From contig JAQFVV010000056.1 in assembly GCA_028023455.1 (NCBI GenBank), positions 3,284,001 through 3,348,000 on the forward strand: a stretch of 64,000 nucleotides of DNA. Reading direction: 5' to 3'. The translations under genes were made by a program, and so were the position numbers. Below the pieces are notes generated by a model. The model ran no database searches. It saw only the letters and a program-made list of their open reading frames with translations, and was not told the origin of the DNA. Below are positions 38,075-50,270 of the stretch, piece by piece. This DNA is from Epiperipatus broadwayi (Eukaryota > Onychophora > Udeonychophora > Euonychophora > Peripatidae). Every line of letters starts with the position of its first letter. Position 1 is the first letter of the stretch.

Positions 38075-39860
38075 CTATATAAAATTATCATATATATATA
38101 CATATGTAGCAATCAAAAATAATCCTTATACCAATATGTTTCAAATATTTTTAATATATACAAATTAAATATAATCTATAAAAGTCTGTTTCCAATGTTT
38201 TTAAGATGCAAATAAATCCCATAACAATTTCAGTCAAATGTAAAAACTTAATTGAAAAATGATTACATGAATTTTCTATGTGGAGAATAATTTAATATTA
38301 GTTTCTGTTTTATTTCTCTAATTATTTTATTTGATTTACAATAAAATAACATATACTTTCAGTCAAATCTTGGTAATTGTAAGGAAATAAAATTAAAATC
38401 TCTTGAAAACTATGGTATGAAATCTAAATTTCTTGAAAAAAGAAATTTATATTTCTATTCTGACTCTAATATTAATGAAGTTATTTGGCAATAAATTTGG
38501 AAATAGTAGCAGCTCCAAGGACAATAAGTGGTTTCAATAGAGAGTTTTGAAAAAAAAAAGTAATATTTTTAATGAAAACATACTCTATTCTATATTTCTG
38601 TATGTAAATTTCAAATATTGAAGACAATTATAAGTTCCAAAGATAGCCACTTATAAAAAAAAAAAAATCTGAACTTAATATTAGCTGAACTGGGTAAAAT
38701 ATATCATCCTTAACAAATATTCTTAAAGATATATGATCATTTTAATTTCATAAAATTAAAAAAAAAGTCAAAGAAGACAAAAATTAAAGAGGAGTTTTTC
38801 AGTGTTTACACAAACTAATCCTTATAAAATAATTATTAAAAATGTGAAATCAAGTAAGCAAAAGCACTTTATGACAGAATTTGCCACCAACATTAGCTTT
38901 ATACTTTGTGACCATTTTTTTAAAAAAATTTCTAAATCACAATGAAAATGCAATCTTTGCAATTAGAAAGAGAAAGGCTATTAACCTTTTCCACATGTGC
39001 CTTAAATGTTTGCATAACAGCCAAATGATGTAATTTTTGACTATAGAGGGAACTCTCAAACCTCAATACAAGACTTTATAAAGATAAGAGCAGCCATTTT
39101 ATCTTTAACCTAAATTCTTATTTATATAGGCCCATTTGAAGCATCTTGATTTGAGAAAGGCTTTTTTAACATTTGTAAAAATACCACAAGGAAATGGCTA
39201 TAGCTATCTGCAAAGGCAAATATAATTGGAAATTTATGAATTTAACATTATTTAAGTCTTGGATCTTTTGTAATTCATTATCATCATAAGACAAATGAAG
39301 AATACAAAGTTATATATACACATTTGAGAGTAATTGATGGAACAAATATGACAGTAAATAAATAAAGTCATTATCACTTTCTAAAGATAAATTTTATGTA
39401 TCAAAAGAAAAAAAACATCTGTGGGATAGTGAAAAACATGAAAAGAAATAAGTTGAAAAGATTAACTCAAAGGGGAAAATGACAGTCATGCATATTTGAA
39501 AACAGAATTAGAAATACTTGGAGAATATAATTTGGGTAGATCTATAATATCTATCTATCTTTAGGCAATAGGGAATGAAGAATTGAGATATAGTTTCATA
39601 GTATATTTTGACCATTGCATCTACGGTCTCAGAGCCATGAAGCTGAATGTATTTTTTCTTTCAATTTATTATTCCATTGCCATTTTTACAATTGCATTAC
39701 TCTAGTTTTTTATATTGCCTTTATTGATGTATAATTTTGATAAATGAGTAATACAAGGAATAAGCATATCCATATCAATCAGATTCAATATTATAAAAGT
39801 ATAGTGAGGATAATCTTATAAAAAGCTACAGACTCAAATACAGAAGTGATAAAGAATGAT
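38075..39860. other. Intron sequence, no recognised feature
   Basis: AT-rich. No exon, ORF or repeat recognised; a short (TATC)n-like run lies near 39543-39562. Confidence 0.35.
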
Positions 39861-39879
39861 GAGTTTATTCACTACCATT

Positions 39880-40690
39880 TTAATCAAAATAGACTCTGGG
39901 AAAGGAAACAATTGCCAGAATCTCGTCGGTAATGGCATCAATGCAAATGAAATATGGTACCCATTTGAAAACCAGTGGCAATCTTGACATGTTCAGTTTC
40001 TTAGCGCTAGTATTGCAGTGTGGAAAGCAACGAGAAACTGCCATATTATCCTTCTCTAGTAAAATAAAGCAATGGAAAGATTAAATGAACTGCAAAATAC
40101 TGGCAATGTAAACTATACATCAAAAAATATGAAATAAAATGACTCCATATTCTTGTGATGAACATCAACATATAGAAAGATCAGTGCTAAAACAGATAAA
40201 GAGGTTTTCTTGTTTGGATTAATTCTTAATAAAAAATGCTCACAGTGTAAGAAAAGTAGGATTACTATGCAATAGAATCATTTAAAGGAAATTATAAATT
40301 ACTCATATCTAGGGAGTGGGTGGCTTTATGTTTGGAAAATTGTTTCTTTATGGATCAAAAATCTACATCTCAAACAAAAAAACAAAATAATTCAGACCTA
40401 AAAATATTTGAAATGTGGTATTACTATAAAATGAATGTTGTGTTGGATATCAGAAGAAAACTCTTATGGCTGGAATAAAATTTGCTTCATGTTAGATTTT
40501 TAATGAGTGTTCTTGAATACAGAATAAAGGGAAGGAGAGCTATTCTTATAAAGATGCAGGTGTGTAGATAAACATAATAAATACTTATGCAGAACTTAAT
40601 GGAAGATCATCAGCAATAGAATAATGTATTGCAACTTCTTCAAAACCTGCCATAAAATTAAATTATTGATCATGATGATAGACCGAAACC
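39880..40690 (+). pseudogene. RTE-like LINE, decayed C-terminal half
   Basis: Plus-strand frames near 40310-40380 give FMFGKLFLYGSKIYIS, a decayed version of the (Y/F)-V-W-S-x-x-L-Y-G-S-E-T-W-T block. Near 40396-40480 they give LKIFEMWYYYKMNVVLDI, matching the L-x-x-F-E-M-W-C-Y-R-R-M-L-x-I block. Near 40500-40560 come VLEYRIKGRRAIL, matching the V-L-E-G-R-I-x-G-K-R-G-R-G-R-P block. These three blocks occur in this order in the C-terminus of invertebrate RTE-like endonuclease/reverse transcriptases. Several frameshifts and stops. The region 39880-40250 may be the preceding part, but I cannot align it confidently. Orientation is opposite to the RTE-like fragment at 5.96-6.30 kb. Confidence 0.6.
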
Positions 40691-40823
40691 AATGATTTTC
40701 ATTAAACCCATTAACCATATACCTATTATTTTTATTCTGATATTCCAACTAATGCCTTACAACTTCCCAATATTTTGAACTTTTAAACCTAAAACTGTTT
40801 GATATATATGTATAAAGAAATAT

Positions 40824-40992
40824 AAGCCTGCAACTATATATTTTAGTGGTTTCATTTGTAAACCTAATTATACAATCAATAATACTAAAATCATTTATTT
40901 GATATACAGATATGAAGGTAAGTCTGCAATTATATATTTTAGTGCTTCATTTGTAAGCTAATTGTACTTACAATCAATAATACTAAAAGCAT
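40824..40992. repeat. Tandem duplication, 96-bp period
   Basis: AAGCCTGCAACTATATATTT at 40824 is repeated as AAGTCTGCAATTATATATTT at 40920. Both continue through TTCATTTGTAA and ACAATCAATAATACTAAAA. About ten differences between copies. Confidence 0.7.
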
Positions 40993-41733
40993 GTTTATAC
41001 ACACAATACACATTTCTTTACTGGTGAAAAGCAGAGGTGTGTTTCAAGAGTATTTAACCCTTAAAATTACATTTATATATATATTAGTTTTAATTACGAT
41101 TATGATGAAAATATATTTTCATGGTGAAGAAAAGTTTTTTTTTGTCTGTAGATTTAAACTTTATAATAACAAGAACAGAAAGCGAGAGTTTATAATAGTT
41201 TCACTATGAAAATATATTTTCATCAATCGTTATTTTAGTATCTTTCTGAGCTCTTTTATAACAAACAAAAAAAATCCAAAATCAAACTTTAAATTTAAAA
41301 ATTTCTGTCTCTGTGGTAGTCTTTGGCTTATTGTTAAATAATAAATTTGGAATTTTGAGTTTATAAATATACAAAGAAATTTAATTATTTTCTCTCTTCC
41401 CTACACACTCTAATTTATATAATCTACTTTCAAGTTTATTGATTCATTTTATCTACTATCAATAATTTGTAAAATATATAAATTATTTTATTTCTTTACC
41501 TTAAAAAAAAATCATTGATTGTAAATCCATGAAAATAGTTATTAAATTATTAATTTATTAATAATTTTTTTAAAAAAACAACTTCTAAAAGTCTTTAGTG
41601 CTGCACTTTATAGATAATTGAAAATGACTTCTATAAAATGAAAATGTTTTAAATTTATATATTATAGTTGAATAAGTAATAAACAAAACAGAACAAAATG
41701 CTCAATAAGTATTTACGTGTATTAATTACTTAC

Positions 41734-41850
41734 TTGCTGCTGTTGTTGAGTATCTTCGATAAATCTTTGATTCGAATGTTCAACTTCATTTTCTAGACGT
41801 TGATAACGATCCAGTGGAGGCCTTCGAGGACTACTTGAACTTAACAGACT
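41734..41850 (-). CDS. STX6: Syntaxin 6 exon: end of linker and start of SNARE region
   Basis: This 117-bp exon is exactly 39 codons, phase 0 at both ends. The acceptor reads CTATAG and the donor GTAAGTAAT, close to a consensus U1 site. The peptide opens with a serine-rich stretch (SLLSSSSPRRPP), then DRYQRLENEVEHSNQRFIED and a run of five glutamines. In syntaxin 6 family members the equivalent segment is a Y-x-R-L-(D/E)-x-E motif followed by a FIE-Q-rich stretch leading into the SNARE motif, so the match is clear. The serine/proline/arginine start is the less conserved linker between the N-terminal domain and the SNARE helix. Confidence 0.9.
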
Positions 41851-42380
41851 CTATAGGAAATCAAAAATATTTACATTGTTAGTGGCAAATAATAATAATA
41901 AAAAATATTTAAATGCAACTATATTGTCTAAAAAATAATAAATAATTTGAAAAAAAAAAATTAAAAAATAAAAATAAATAGCCAAAATATTTTATTATTA
42001 TTTATTTGCTAAATGATTTATTAAAATATATCATAACTATAAACAGAATGTGATAACTTAGTTACATTGCACAGGTTTATTCTCTTGTGATTTGTAAAAA
42101 AGTAAGTTACCATAAATTTCCAAATATAGTATTAGTTTCAAAGATAAAAAATATTAATGCAGAAGGTAACAACATACTCAATAAAAGAATTTTAATAAAA
42201 TTTGGAAATATTATTATAAGATATAAATGTTGGATGGATTTTGAATACATTTTATTAACAAGTTTATTATTTTCTGATGGCGTGCAGTGCAAAAAATTTG
42301 AATTTCTACCTAAAGATCAAATACTTAGGCAACGGAATAAAGTAATTATACTCTATAATGATATATCATGGGTGATGCAG
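41851..42380. other. Intron upstream of the first exon seen, no feature
   Basis: AT-rich. The plus-strand frame at 42087-42413 has a random-looking composition and runs into the SINE, so it is not called as a gene. Confidence 0.4.
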
Positions 42381-42495
42381 CCCTGCATGGTTTGGTACAG
42401 TGTTAATGTTTGACTTTGGATTGGGAAGTCCCAAGATCGATTCTGGTGCTCAAATATCTTATGAATTCTGAACCATAAAGCTATTAGCTTTTTTT
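42381..42495 (+). mobile_element. tRNA-derived SINE, copy 1
   Basis: Begins CCTGCATGGTTTGGTACAGTG. A box-A-like TGGTTTGGTACAGTG at 42388-42402 is followed 32 bp later by a box-B-like AGATCGATTC at 42434-42443, the arrangement of an RNA polymerase III tRNA promoter. The tail runs through GAACCATAAAGCTATTAGCT to a T-run at 42490. Confidence 0.65.
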
Positions 42496-42640
42496 GTCCT
42501 GCATGGTTGGTGCAGTGATAGAATATTCAACTTGATATCAGGAGGGCACAGGATCGATTCTGGTGCTTGGAGTCCGGCACTCGAACTTCTTATAAATCCT
42601 GAGCAATATAGCCATTAGTATTTTTTTTTTATATGTGATG
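42496..42640 (+). mobile_element. tRNA-derived SINE, copy 2 in tandem
   Basis: Starts GTCCTGCATGGTTGGTGCAG directly after the T-run of copy 1. Box A TGGTTGGTGCAGTG is at 42504-42517 and box B GGATCGATTC at 42551-42560. The end AGCAATATAGCCATTAGTAT and a T-run match the end of copy 1. Both box matches are better than in copy 1. The tRNA ancestor was not determined. Confidence 0.7.
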
Positions 42641-45600
42641 CAAACTGGCCTTTTCTCCTTAACATTTCCCAGTCAAATTATATCATTACTTTTCATTTAT
42701 GAAAGGAGAAAGGATAGAAAATCCCAAAATTATTTCATAACATCAAAATAAAGTGTTACAAAAAAAAAAAAAAAACGTTTTTTTACATCTGCAACTGAAA
42801 ATATTTTATTATTCACTTTTTAGATACAGCTGAGCATGCTTTATAACCAAATTAGCATAAGTTATTATGAATAACAAGAATTAAGATTTAATTTGCTTTT
42901 GTTAAAAATAGAGATAGTATCAAATGGCAAATATTTAAAAAGAGGTTTCTACTTTATTCATTTTTACTACTTGCTTATTTGTCTCTATTTGCTCTTGCAG
43001 AGAGTTTCATCAAGCCACCCAAACTAATTAATATTAACAAAAAGATTTATCAAGAGCAAGTAGTGTGAAGAAAGCGGAAACAGTTAAAAGCAATATCTCT
43101 TAATTAAATATTATCATGAGCAATATTATTGACACACTCGATTTTACTTCTTAGCAATGACTTCCTGTTATTCCATATATTATTTTGTCAGATATCACAA
43201 AAATATATAAAAAGATATTAAGAAGATTGGATTTATCAATTACTTAAGATATAGTTTCATTATTTAAGACTCATCTCAAATCAAGATCTTTTAGAATGTT
43301 CAACCATGAGGTTCCAAACCAATATTCCAAATCCAGCAATAGTCAGGTGGATTTTATCTTTGCAAATGGAGTTTCACCAACTGATTCAGGACAACCCAGT
43401 GTCATTTAGTTTATCTTCATAAATGAAACTTGGCAGCCACTAGTCTAGGTAGATATGTATAAACAAAAAACATAAATCACATAGTTAACATATGTTGAAT
43501 CTGTAACTACAGTGATGTAAAACCATTAATGAATCTATTTTTTTGATTAAAATCTCTAAACGTTTGTAATAATTAAACTGTTTTTGTTTAGTGGCCTAAA
43601 GAATATATGGATATTAAAGTAATTTTGAATATAAAACATCACATTAACACACTTTGTAAGATATAAATGTTTCAAACTTTTTTATTTTATTTACTTAATC
43701 AATTTTATCATATATTAATAATCGTTGCTGTCTAATAAAGAACTTATATTAGTAATGAATGCAAATGTTAAATTACAGTATTTAATTATTATTAATTTTA
43801 TAACAAATGATGTCTTGACTGATGCACATCAATTTATTTTATCACACAAACAAATGTAATAATCATATTTGTAATGTAACTTATTGTCATATTGTTAATT
43901 TTTTTATGTTGTTAAAAATATTAGTATTATTAATCTATCAATAATTAATTCTTTGTTCCCTATGTTGCATTGTGCATTTCTTCATGCATCCTATATGAAT
44001 GATTATCTGGTCACTGACATTAGGAGAAATGGAGTATAGTATTGGAATCCTGAATCTGAACTATATAAGGAAGAATATATAAAGATTAAATCTCATGTGA
44101 AACCAGTATATCTGAGAAACTCTGAGTGACGCTCTTATTGAAAAAAATTTCCATTAACCCATGAATTATAAAAGAGTTGGTTGTCATTGTATAATTCCTT
44201 TTCTATTCATTCTATAAAATAATGCAGTAATGTGCATATATTTGGCTGCTTAATTTTGTGACATAGATTACAAATCATATCATCAGCAGATCTCATAACT
44301 CTTAATAATAAATAAAATAGTAGCCCAACTTTGGGACCAATGATATCGAGGACATGAAGAGCAGATTATTCTTTATATCTACTATCATCCAATTTTATCT
44401 TTTACAACAAATACCATTTGCAAAAGTCTATATTTCTAAATAGGCCAAAAATATAAAAAAAATTCTCTTCAAAAATCTATAGGTTATAAATAATGTTTAA
44501 AATAAATAATTTCTCATAAATAAATATTACGAGTTTAAAATAGAAGAAAAATATTGCATATGAGAGATTATAAGTGCTTACAAACACATTAAATTAAAAC
44601 AACTACTAAAAACATTATGCATTTAATTTCTATATCAAAAATAAATTCAGGTGCATCTACTTTTAGAAACAAAAGTCATAAAATATCTCAATAGGCCAAT
44701 GATTAATTAAAAGTTAGAGGAGAGAGGATATTAGAATTAATTAAACATTTACTTCGAAAGCGCTCAGCTCATTAAATTGCAGAGTATTATTTGCTTTTAC
44801 TAACTTCATTATCTGTGCGCCAAACACATATATATATATTATAAAAGAATTAATTTACGATTCACTTTTCATCATTTATACTTTTATTAGTCAAATTAAA
44901 AATTTCATTGATACATTAAATTTCTTCATGAAGTGAATATAGTTTTTTTCACAAAATGTTAAATTTCTACTAAAGTATCTCATCTTTTGCCCAGTCAAAT
45001 ATCTACAAATTTCAAAAGTTAACATGAAATATATGATTCAGGAAACATGTTGTGTTTAAATAATATAAATAATAATTTTGTGCTAAAAAATTATAAGCCA
45101 ATATTTTTTCAATAAAATTTTATTACATATAAGCAACTAAATAGTTGTCAAAACTTTAATAAAATCCACAGCCCCTTGTAAAAGAAACTTTCAAAAATTA
45201 TATTTATTTTAAATATATTTTAAAACAACACTAAATTATTTTCAAAATCTTTAAGAAATTTTTTTTTAATATGTTAAATAAAGGATAGTCTTAAAATATA
45301 ATTTACAAGCACTCCTGAAATATAAACTGTCAATTACCAGAAGTAGGAATGTTAATTTCACATTACTGCCTCTTAAAAACATGATATTAAATTGTAAAAG
45401 ATGCTATACATGACACTAACTTACTTTGGGAATTGATACAAATATTTCTTTTCAAAATAAAAATTCTCAAATCATTATCTCTGTGATAACTATAATGAAA
45501 CTGTGATTTCATAATTATTTTATTTACTAATTTCAATTATTAAAAACCAATTTTAAAATAATTTAAAGGGAAAGAGTACAATGATATAAAATATACAGCA

Positions 45601-46200
45601 CTATTAGACATGCAACACATATTAGAGTTGCAGTGCCTTTTCACATTCATATCAATCTGCTGACAACTTTTTAATCTTTTGATCTGAGTAAAATAACATA
45701 TACACTTGGATCTACAAACTCAAAATGGATCATGTGTACAATGTTTTCGCAAGATTTACAAAGTTATTGGCAACCTGAATACATATATGAAAAGGTGCTG
45801 CAGGTCTAATACGTGTTGCAGGTCCAAATACTAAAACAATTACTAAATTACAAGAATACTCTAAAATATTACCCAAAAAACCCCTAAAATATATACATAC
45901 GGTACTTATCATGTAATATATAAAAATGTGATTGTGCATTTCTAATAATACTAAAATATGAATTTCATCAAAATATATGATCTTAAAAAGTAAATTTTTA
46001 ACAACAGTAAAAATATAGTTTAAAATATTATCAAAAAATTGTAAAATATACACGTATGGTACTTATCATGTAATATATAACAGGAATTGTCACAACGAAA
46101 CAATCAATTTGCCATTTCTACTTTAAGTAGATAATTCCCCCCCCCCCCCAAATGGAGACTAAAAGTAAAATTTTTATTTTTTCCCAAAATGCACACTTAC
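42641..46200. other. Intergenic or intronic AT-rich DNA
   Basis: No exon recognised. A dispersed module (GAAAGCGCTCAGCT ... ACTTCATTATCTGTG) lies at 44755-44845. A 40-bp phrase containing GGTACTTATCATGTAATATA occurs twice, near 45900 and 46056. A C13 run lies at about 46137-46149. Confidence 0.4.
44755..44845. repeat. Dispersed repeat module, copy 1
   Basis: TCGAAAGCGCTCAGCT, about 40 variable bases, then ACTTCATTATCTGTGCGCCA and a TATA tract. The same order occurs at 50172-50270 (TTGAAAGCACTTAGCT ... GCTTCATTATCTGTACATAC). The opening box also occurs in both arms of the 46.2-kb hairpin, which suggests one family. Confidence 0.5.
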
Positions 46201-46248
46201 TTAATACATGATTAAGTCAAATAATTTTACTTTTGGGAAATGTATGTA

Positions 46249-46736
46249 TTCAAGCACAAGTGCGTCTGCGGCGCAACTGCTCCCAAAAGCTGTAATACAA
46301 ATACAAATAGCTAACTAAAAATATTAAAACAGCTGAGCGCTTTCAAAGGATCTTGCCTTCATAATCATAGCTTGCTTACGTTTAAATTTATGCAAATATG
46401 CTAATTCCATCTTTTTATCAGCACCAGTGCACAAGTCACCATGAGTGCATTCCGGACAATCCTACCATCGTATGTAGAGAGAGACATGACTTCAAAAGAA
46501 AGATCAAAGAGGTTTATTTATCTCTCGTGACAGCGATGCCATAAACAGGAAGGACACGTGTTTTTCTCTATCAAAAAGATGGAATTAGCATATTTGCATA
46601 AATTTAAACGTAAGCAAGCTATGATTATGAAGGCAAGATCCTTTGAAAGCGCTCAGCTGTTTTAATATTTTTAGTTATTTGTATTTGTATTACAACTTTT
46701 GGGAGCAGTTGCGCCGCACACGCACTTGTGCTTGAA
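46249..46736. mobile_element. Long-hairpin (fold-back) element with about 170-bp inverted arms
   Basis: The left arm 46249-46418 (TTCAAGCACAAGTGCGTCTG...) and right arm 46572-46736 are nearly perfect reverse complements with only a few differences. The spacer is about 150 bp and not obviously coding. A 13-bp direct repeat TTAATACATGATT lies at 46737-46749, directly after the right arm, and at 46201-46213, 35 bp before the left arm. This could mark a target-site duplication of a slightly larger insertion starting at 46214. Arm identity is high, so the element is young or under conversion. Confidence 0.8.
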
Positions 46737-46749
46737 TTAATACATGATT

Positions 46750-47834
46750 GTATTTGTGGTTCATCCAAAAATGATCATAATGGCACTTTGTAATTCAGCA
46801 CTTTTATAGGCCTTCCAACAGTCAAAACAAATCATTGAATCAAAACTATGAATACAAATGAAATAAAAAATAGTTAAAAAATGCAATTGACAGCACTAAA
46901 GATGTCAGAATGAAATCTGGACAATAACTGAGAATGTAAAATTATCATACAGACCCCCCAAAAAAAGAAAACATCGCAATGGTACAAACTTCCTGCATAG
47001 AGCTTAATTTGCAAGTCAATTGTAAATAAAGCAGACCACTGTTTAGGAATGGAATTTTCTAATTCTCCAACAACACTCCCTTACAAAAGCCAATTTTACT
47101 GTTACAAGTTTTAATATGAGATCAGATAACATTACAGGATTTATTTGATGGGATCGCAAGTTTACACATTTACTGTGGATGTGAAAAGGCCTATCATCTC
47201 CTCTATATTGCGAGTCTAATATGTAAAAACTAAAAAAACTTTAATTTTGCAACATTTATGTTTACCTCATGTAAAACTTTCTATCTACTATGTTTTGTCA
47301 GGTAAATTAATGATTTTCCTGCACTTAAGAATTTTAGAAACTTAAAATGACTATGAATTTATTTTAAAAGCCTTTAATAATATAAATTGTTGAAAACAAA
47401 TTCGTGGCTTGAACCCAGCTTGCTCCATAGATTTATGCATGACTTTCACCTATTGATAAAATTGTTATTGATTTGATTATTTAAAAAGCTTGAAGGAAAA
47501 CAATAATATTAGTTGATAATTTTCAACATTTGTTGTATATTCTATCATAGGAAACCATTATTTAATTTTTATATTAGATTCTTTATTTATGAGGAATTTT
47601 GAATGATCAAATTGCCTTCATGGATTATGAAATAAAAAAAAACCCCTGAAATGTTTTAAATTTGATTAAAGAAAGTGTTAATTAGCAAAATTAGACAACA
47701 TAGTATTTAGATAGAGACATATCATAGCTAAAATTGTTTGTATTTAAATTAATTAATTTAAAGTCCTATAAAAGAAATACTTGGGGACTAATTGTAGTTT
47801 TTATAAATAGTTACCATTAATACAAAGAAAGTAT

Positions 47835-47835
<1 letters not shown>
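46750..47835. other. AT-rich DNA, no recognised feature
   Basis: No ORF, exon or repeat recognised between the hairpin element and the first TAA array. Confidence 0.35.

Positions 47836-47923
<88 letters not shown>
47836..47923. repeat. (TAA)n microsatellite at the 3' side of the LINE fragment
   Basis: About 88 bp of nearly pure TAA repeats. On the minus strand it lies downstream of the LINE RT fragment, the position where LINEs of several clades end in a short tandem repeat. Confidence 0.9.
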
Positions 47924-48994
47924 TTAATTTAATTTATTAAACATATAATCTCCTTGTGATAAATAAATCACGCATGGAGCTTAACAAAAATACATGTGCA
48001 ATAAAATAAAAAACATTAATATACAATAAAATAATTAAATAGAAATAAAAAGTTTTTGATTATCATCAATTACAATCCAGTTCATAATTAATTTTCTCAA
48101 AGTTTTCCTTGATAAGTCATTAACATTAAATCCAATGTTTCTTATAAAAATATTATAAAATCTTGGACCAAGATAACATTTCTGATATCTGCAATGAGTT
48201 TTAAAGTACACTGGTTCAAATAATAAATCAAAATCACTTGATCTAGTCACCATTATTGATGAAGAATTATATTTATTCATTTTTTTGTATTTAATATAAT
48301 AACACAAAATATTCACTAAAAATAATTGATGAATAGTTAAAACTCCAGCACACTTAAATAATTCAAGTCTTGGCAAATCCAAAGGTTTAAACAAAATAAT
48401 TCTTAACATAAAATTTTGTAGTGTTTGCAATGACTTCAAAAATATGCTGCAGTGCGACCCCATAATGTTATACCATAAGAAAGTCTGCTTAAGAAAATTT
48501 GTTTATATATACTTAATAGGACAGATTTATTCAAACAATCTCTTAATCTATAAAAAAGAAAATTAAGTTTTCTTAATTTTACTTGAAGCCAAAGAATATG
48601 TTTATCCCAATGTAAATACTCATCCAAAACCAAGCCAAGGTAAGAAATTGTTGAAGTCCTGGTAATTTTCTGACAAGACGTTTTATTAACATAAGGCAAT
48701 TAAATTAACAAGTCTTTTGCTGAATATTTTTAAGAGAATACATTATGTAATTACATTTATTAATATTTAGCAGTAATCTATTACTGTTCATCCATTGTGT
48801 AATTTTAAATAAATCTTCATTCACAAGTTTCTCAAGTAAACTATATGAAACTGCTGAAGTAACCAAAGCAGTATTATCTGCAAAACAAAAAATGTTAGAA
48901 TGAAGAGAAAGATCAAGCAGATCATTAATATAAACAGTAAATAACAATGGACCCAGGACTGAACCTTGAGGAACTCCATATCTAATTATTTCAG

Positions 48995-48995
<1 letters not shown>
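47924..48995 (-). pseudogene. LINE reverse transcriptase, C-terminal two-thirds, catalytic FADN
   Basis: The minus strand reads RYGVPQGSVLGP (48949-48979 region), LLFTVYINDLLDL, then NIFCFADNTALV at about 48873-48890, and LLLNINKCNYIMY. A second frame (48699-48436) has TISYLGLVLDEYLHWDKHI and LSYGITLWG; a third (48463-48035) covers the C-terminus. These are the ordered RT blocks (PQGSVLGP, x-A-D-D, N-x-x-K, YLG-x-x-x-D, Y-G-x-x-x-W-G) of jockey/CR1-like LINEs. The second catalytic Asp of the A-D-D motif is Asn, and two frame breaks separate the pieces, so this copy is inactive. The 5' side breaks off at a large microsatellite just before the PQGS block. Confidence 0.82.
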
Positions 48996-49318
<323 letters not shown>

Positions 49319-49727
49319 ATCTGTACTAGTTAAAGTTAAAAAAAATCTTTTTTGAAAAGTAAATCTTTTTAGGGTATTCTATATACAATAAATATAAATC
49401 AAAGCCTTTATTTTTAAGAAGAAAAAAAAGAATTGATAATAGTAATATACAAATGTTGTTAAGTATTAAAAATAAAATAAAATTATTATATGAAATTGTA
49501 ATTTACCATTTGAAAGCTAATCAAAAATGCTGTGAAAATTATTCTCAAATTAAAAGAAATTGAAAATTTTGAAAAGTGAATTTTATAAAATTTGGATTTT
49601 ATATTGTGGAATTTTAAAACTTTTTATTTTACAAATAAATAATTTCAGAATATATATATATATAGTAGAATTCCTTACAAAAACCATTTTGAATAATGTA
49701 CAAATCATATTAAGTACACATTTCCCA

Positions 49728-49870
49728 TCTAAGTTATGATTTGAACAAATCCCAAGTCATGAAATAAATAAATTTTGTAAGTCTTAATTATCAATTTTCT
49801 AAGTTATGATTTGAACAATGAATGCCAAATTATGCAACAAATAAATTTTGTACGTCTTAGTCATCAATTT
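49728..49870. repeat. Tandem duplication, 70-bp period
   Basis: TCTAAGTTATGATTTGAACA occurs at 49728 and 49798. Both continue to a shared AAATAAATTTTGTA and GTCTTA, ending ATCAATTT. About ten differences between copies. Confidence 0.75.
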
Positions 49871-50171
49871 AATTTTCTTAATTCATATTATTAAGTTCTC
49901 TTCTCAAAGCCCTCTAATCTTTAGATATTAAAATTATTTTCTAATTTGTTAAAATTCTACACATTTATTTTCATGCAATATCTTTAAATAAATATTTTTC
50001 AAATTAAAATAAACAATCAAATGGTTTAATGCTTGAAAGTTCATTAGAAATTTTAAAATAAAAGTGATAAAGCTGGGCCATGATCCATGGAACTTTAGTT
50101 TGCCACTCTAATACCATACCGAGCAGCAAAAGATTGTATTTTAGACAGCAGCTATGAGTACGAGAGCAAGA

Positions 50172-50270
50172 AGTCTCTTGAAAGCACTTAGCTAAAATAA
50201 ATCAATAAATTAATATCTGGTGTTTAATTATTATATCTACTAGCTTCATTATCTGTACATACAGCACACA
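50172..50270. repeat. Dispersed repeat module, copy 2
   Basis: TCTTGAAAGCACTTAGCT, about 50 bp of variable sequence, then GCTTCATTATCTGTACATAC and CACACATATAT. Counterpart of the module at 44755-44845. Confidence 0.5.

Larger units (their letters stand above)
3438..41850 (-). other. STX6: Syntaxin-6-like gene, 3' portion (four exons, three introns)
   Basis: Gene-level entry. Four minus-strand exons of 117, 107, 95 and 77 bp join in phase (0, 2, 1) into about 131 codons and a stop. The product matches the C-terminal half of syntaxin 6, a Qc-SNARE that in animals drives membrane fusion at the trans-Golgi network and endosomes. All three introns have GT donors and AG acceptors and measure about 3.7, 25.9 and 8.5 kb. 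The N-terminal domain is absent; no upstream exon was recognised between 41851 and 64000, so the gene probably starts outside the window. The introns hold nearly all the mobile elements described here. The orthology call rests on motif recall, not on a database search. Confidence 0.9.

Noticed and set aside
42087-42413. Plus-strand 108-residue frame upstream of the first STX6 exon seen
   Set aside because: Composition is that of random AT-rich DNA, no motif is recognised, and the end runs into a SINE.
45730-46053. Minus-strand 107-residue hydrophobic frame
   Set aside because: It overlaps a locally duplicated AT-rich phrase, and no family motif or splice context was found.
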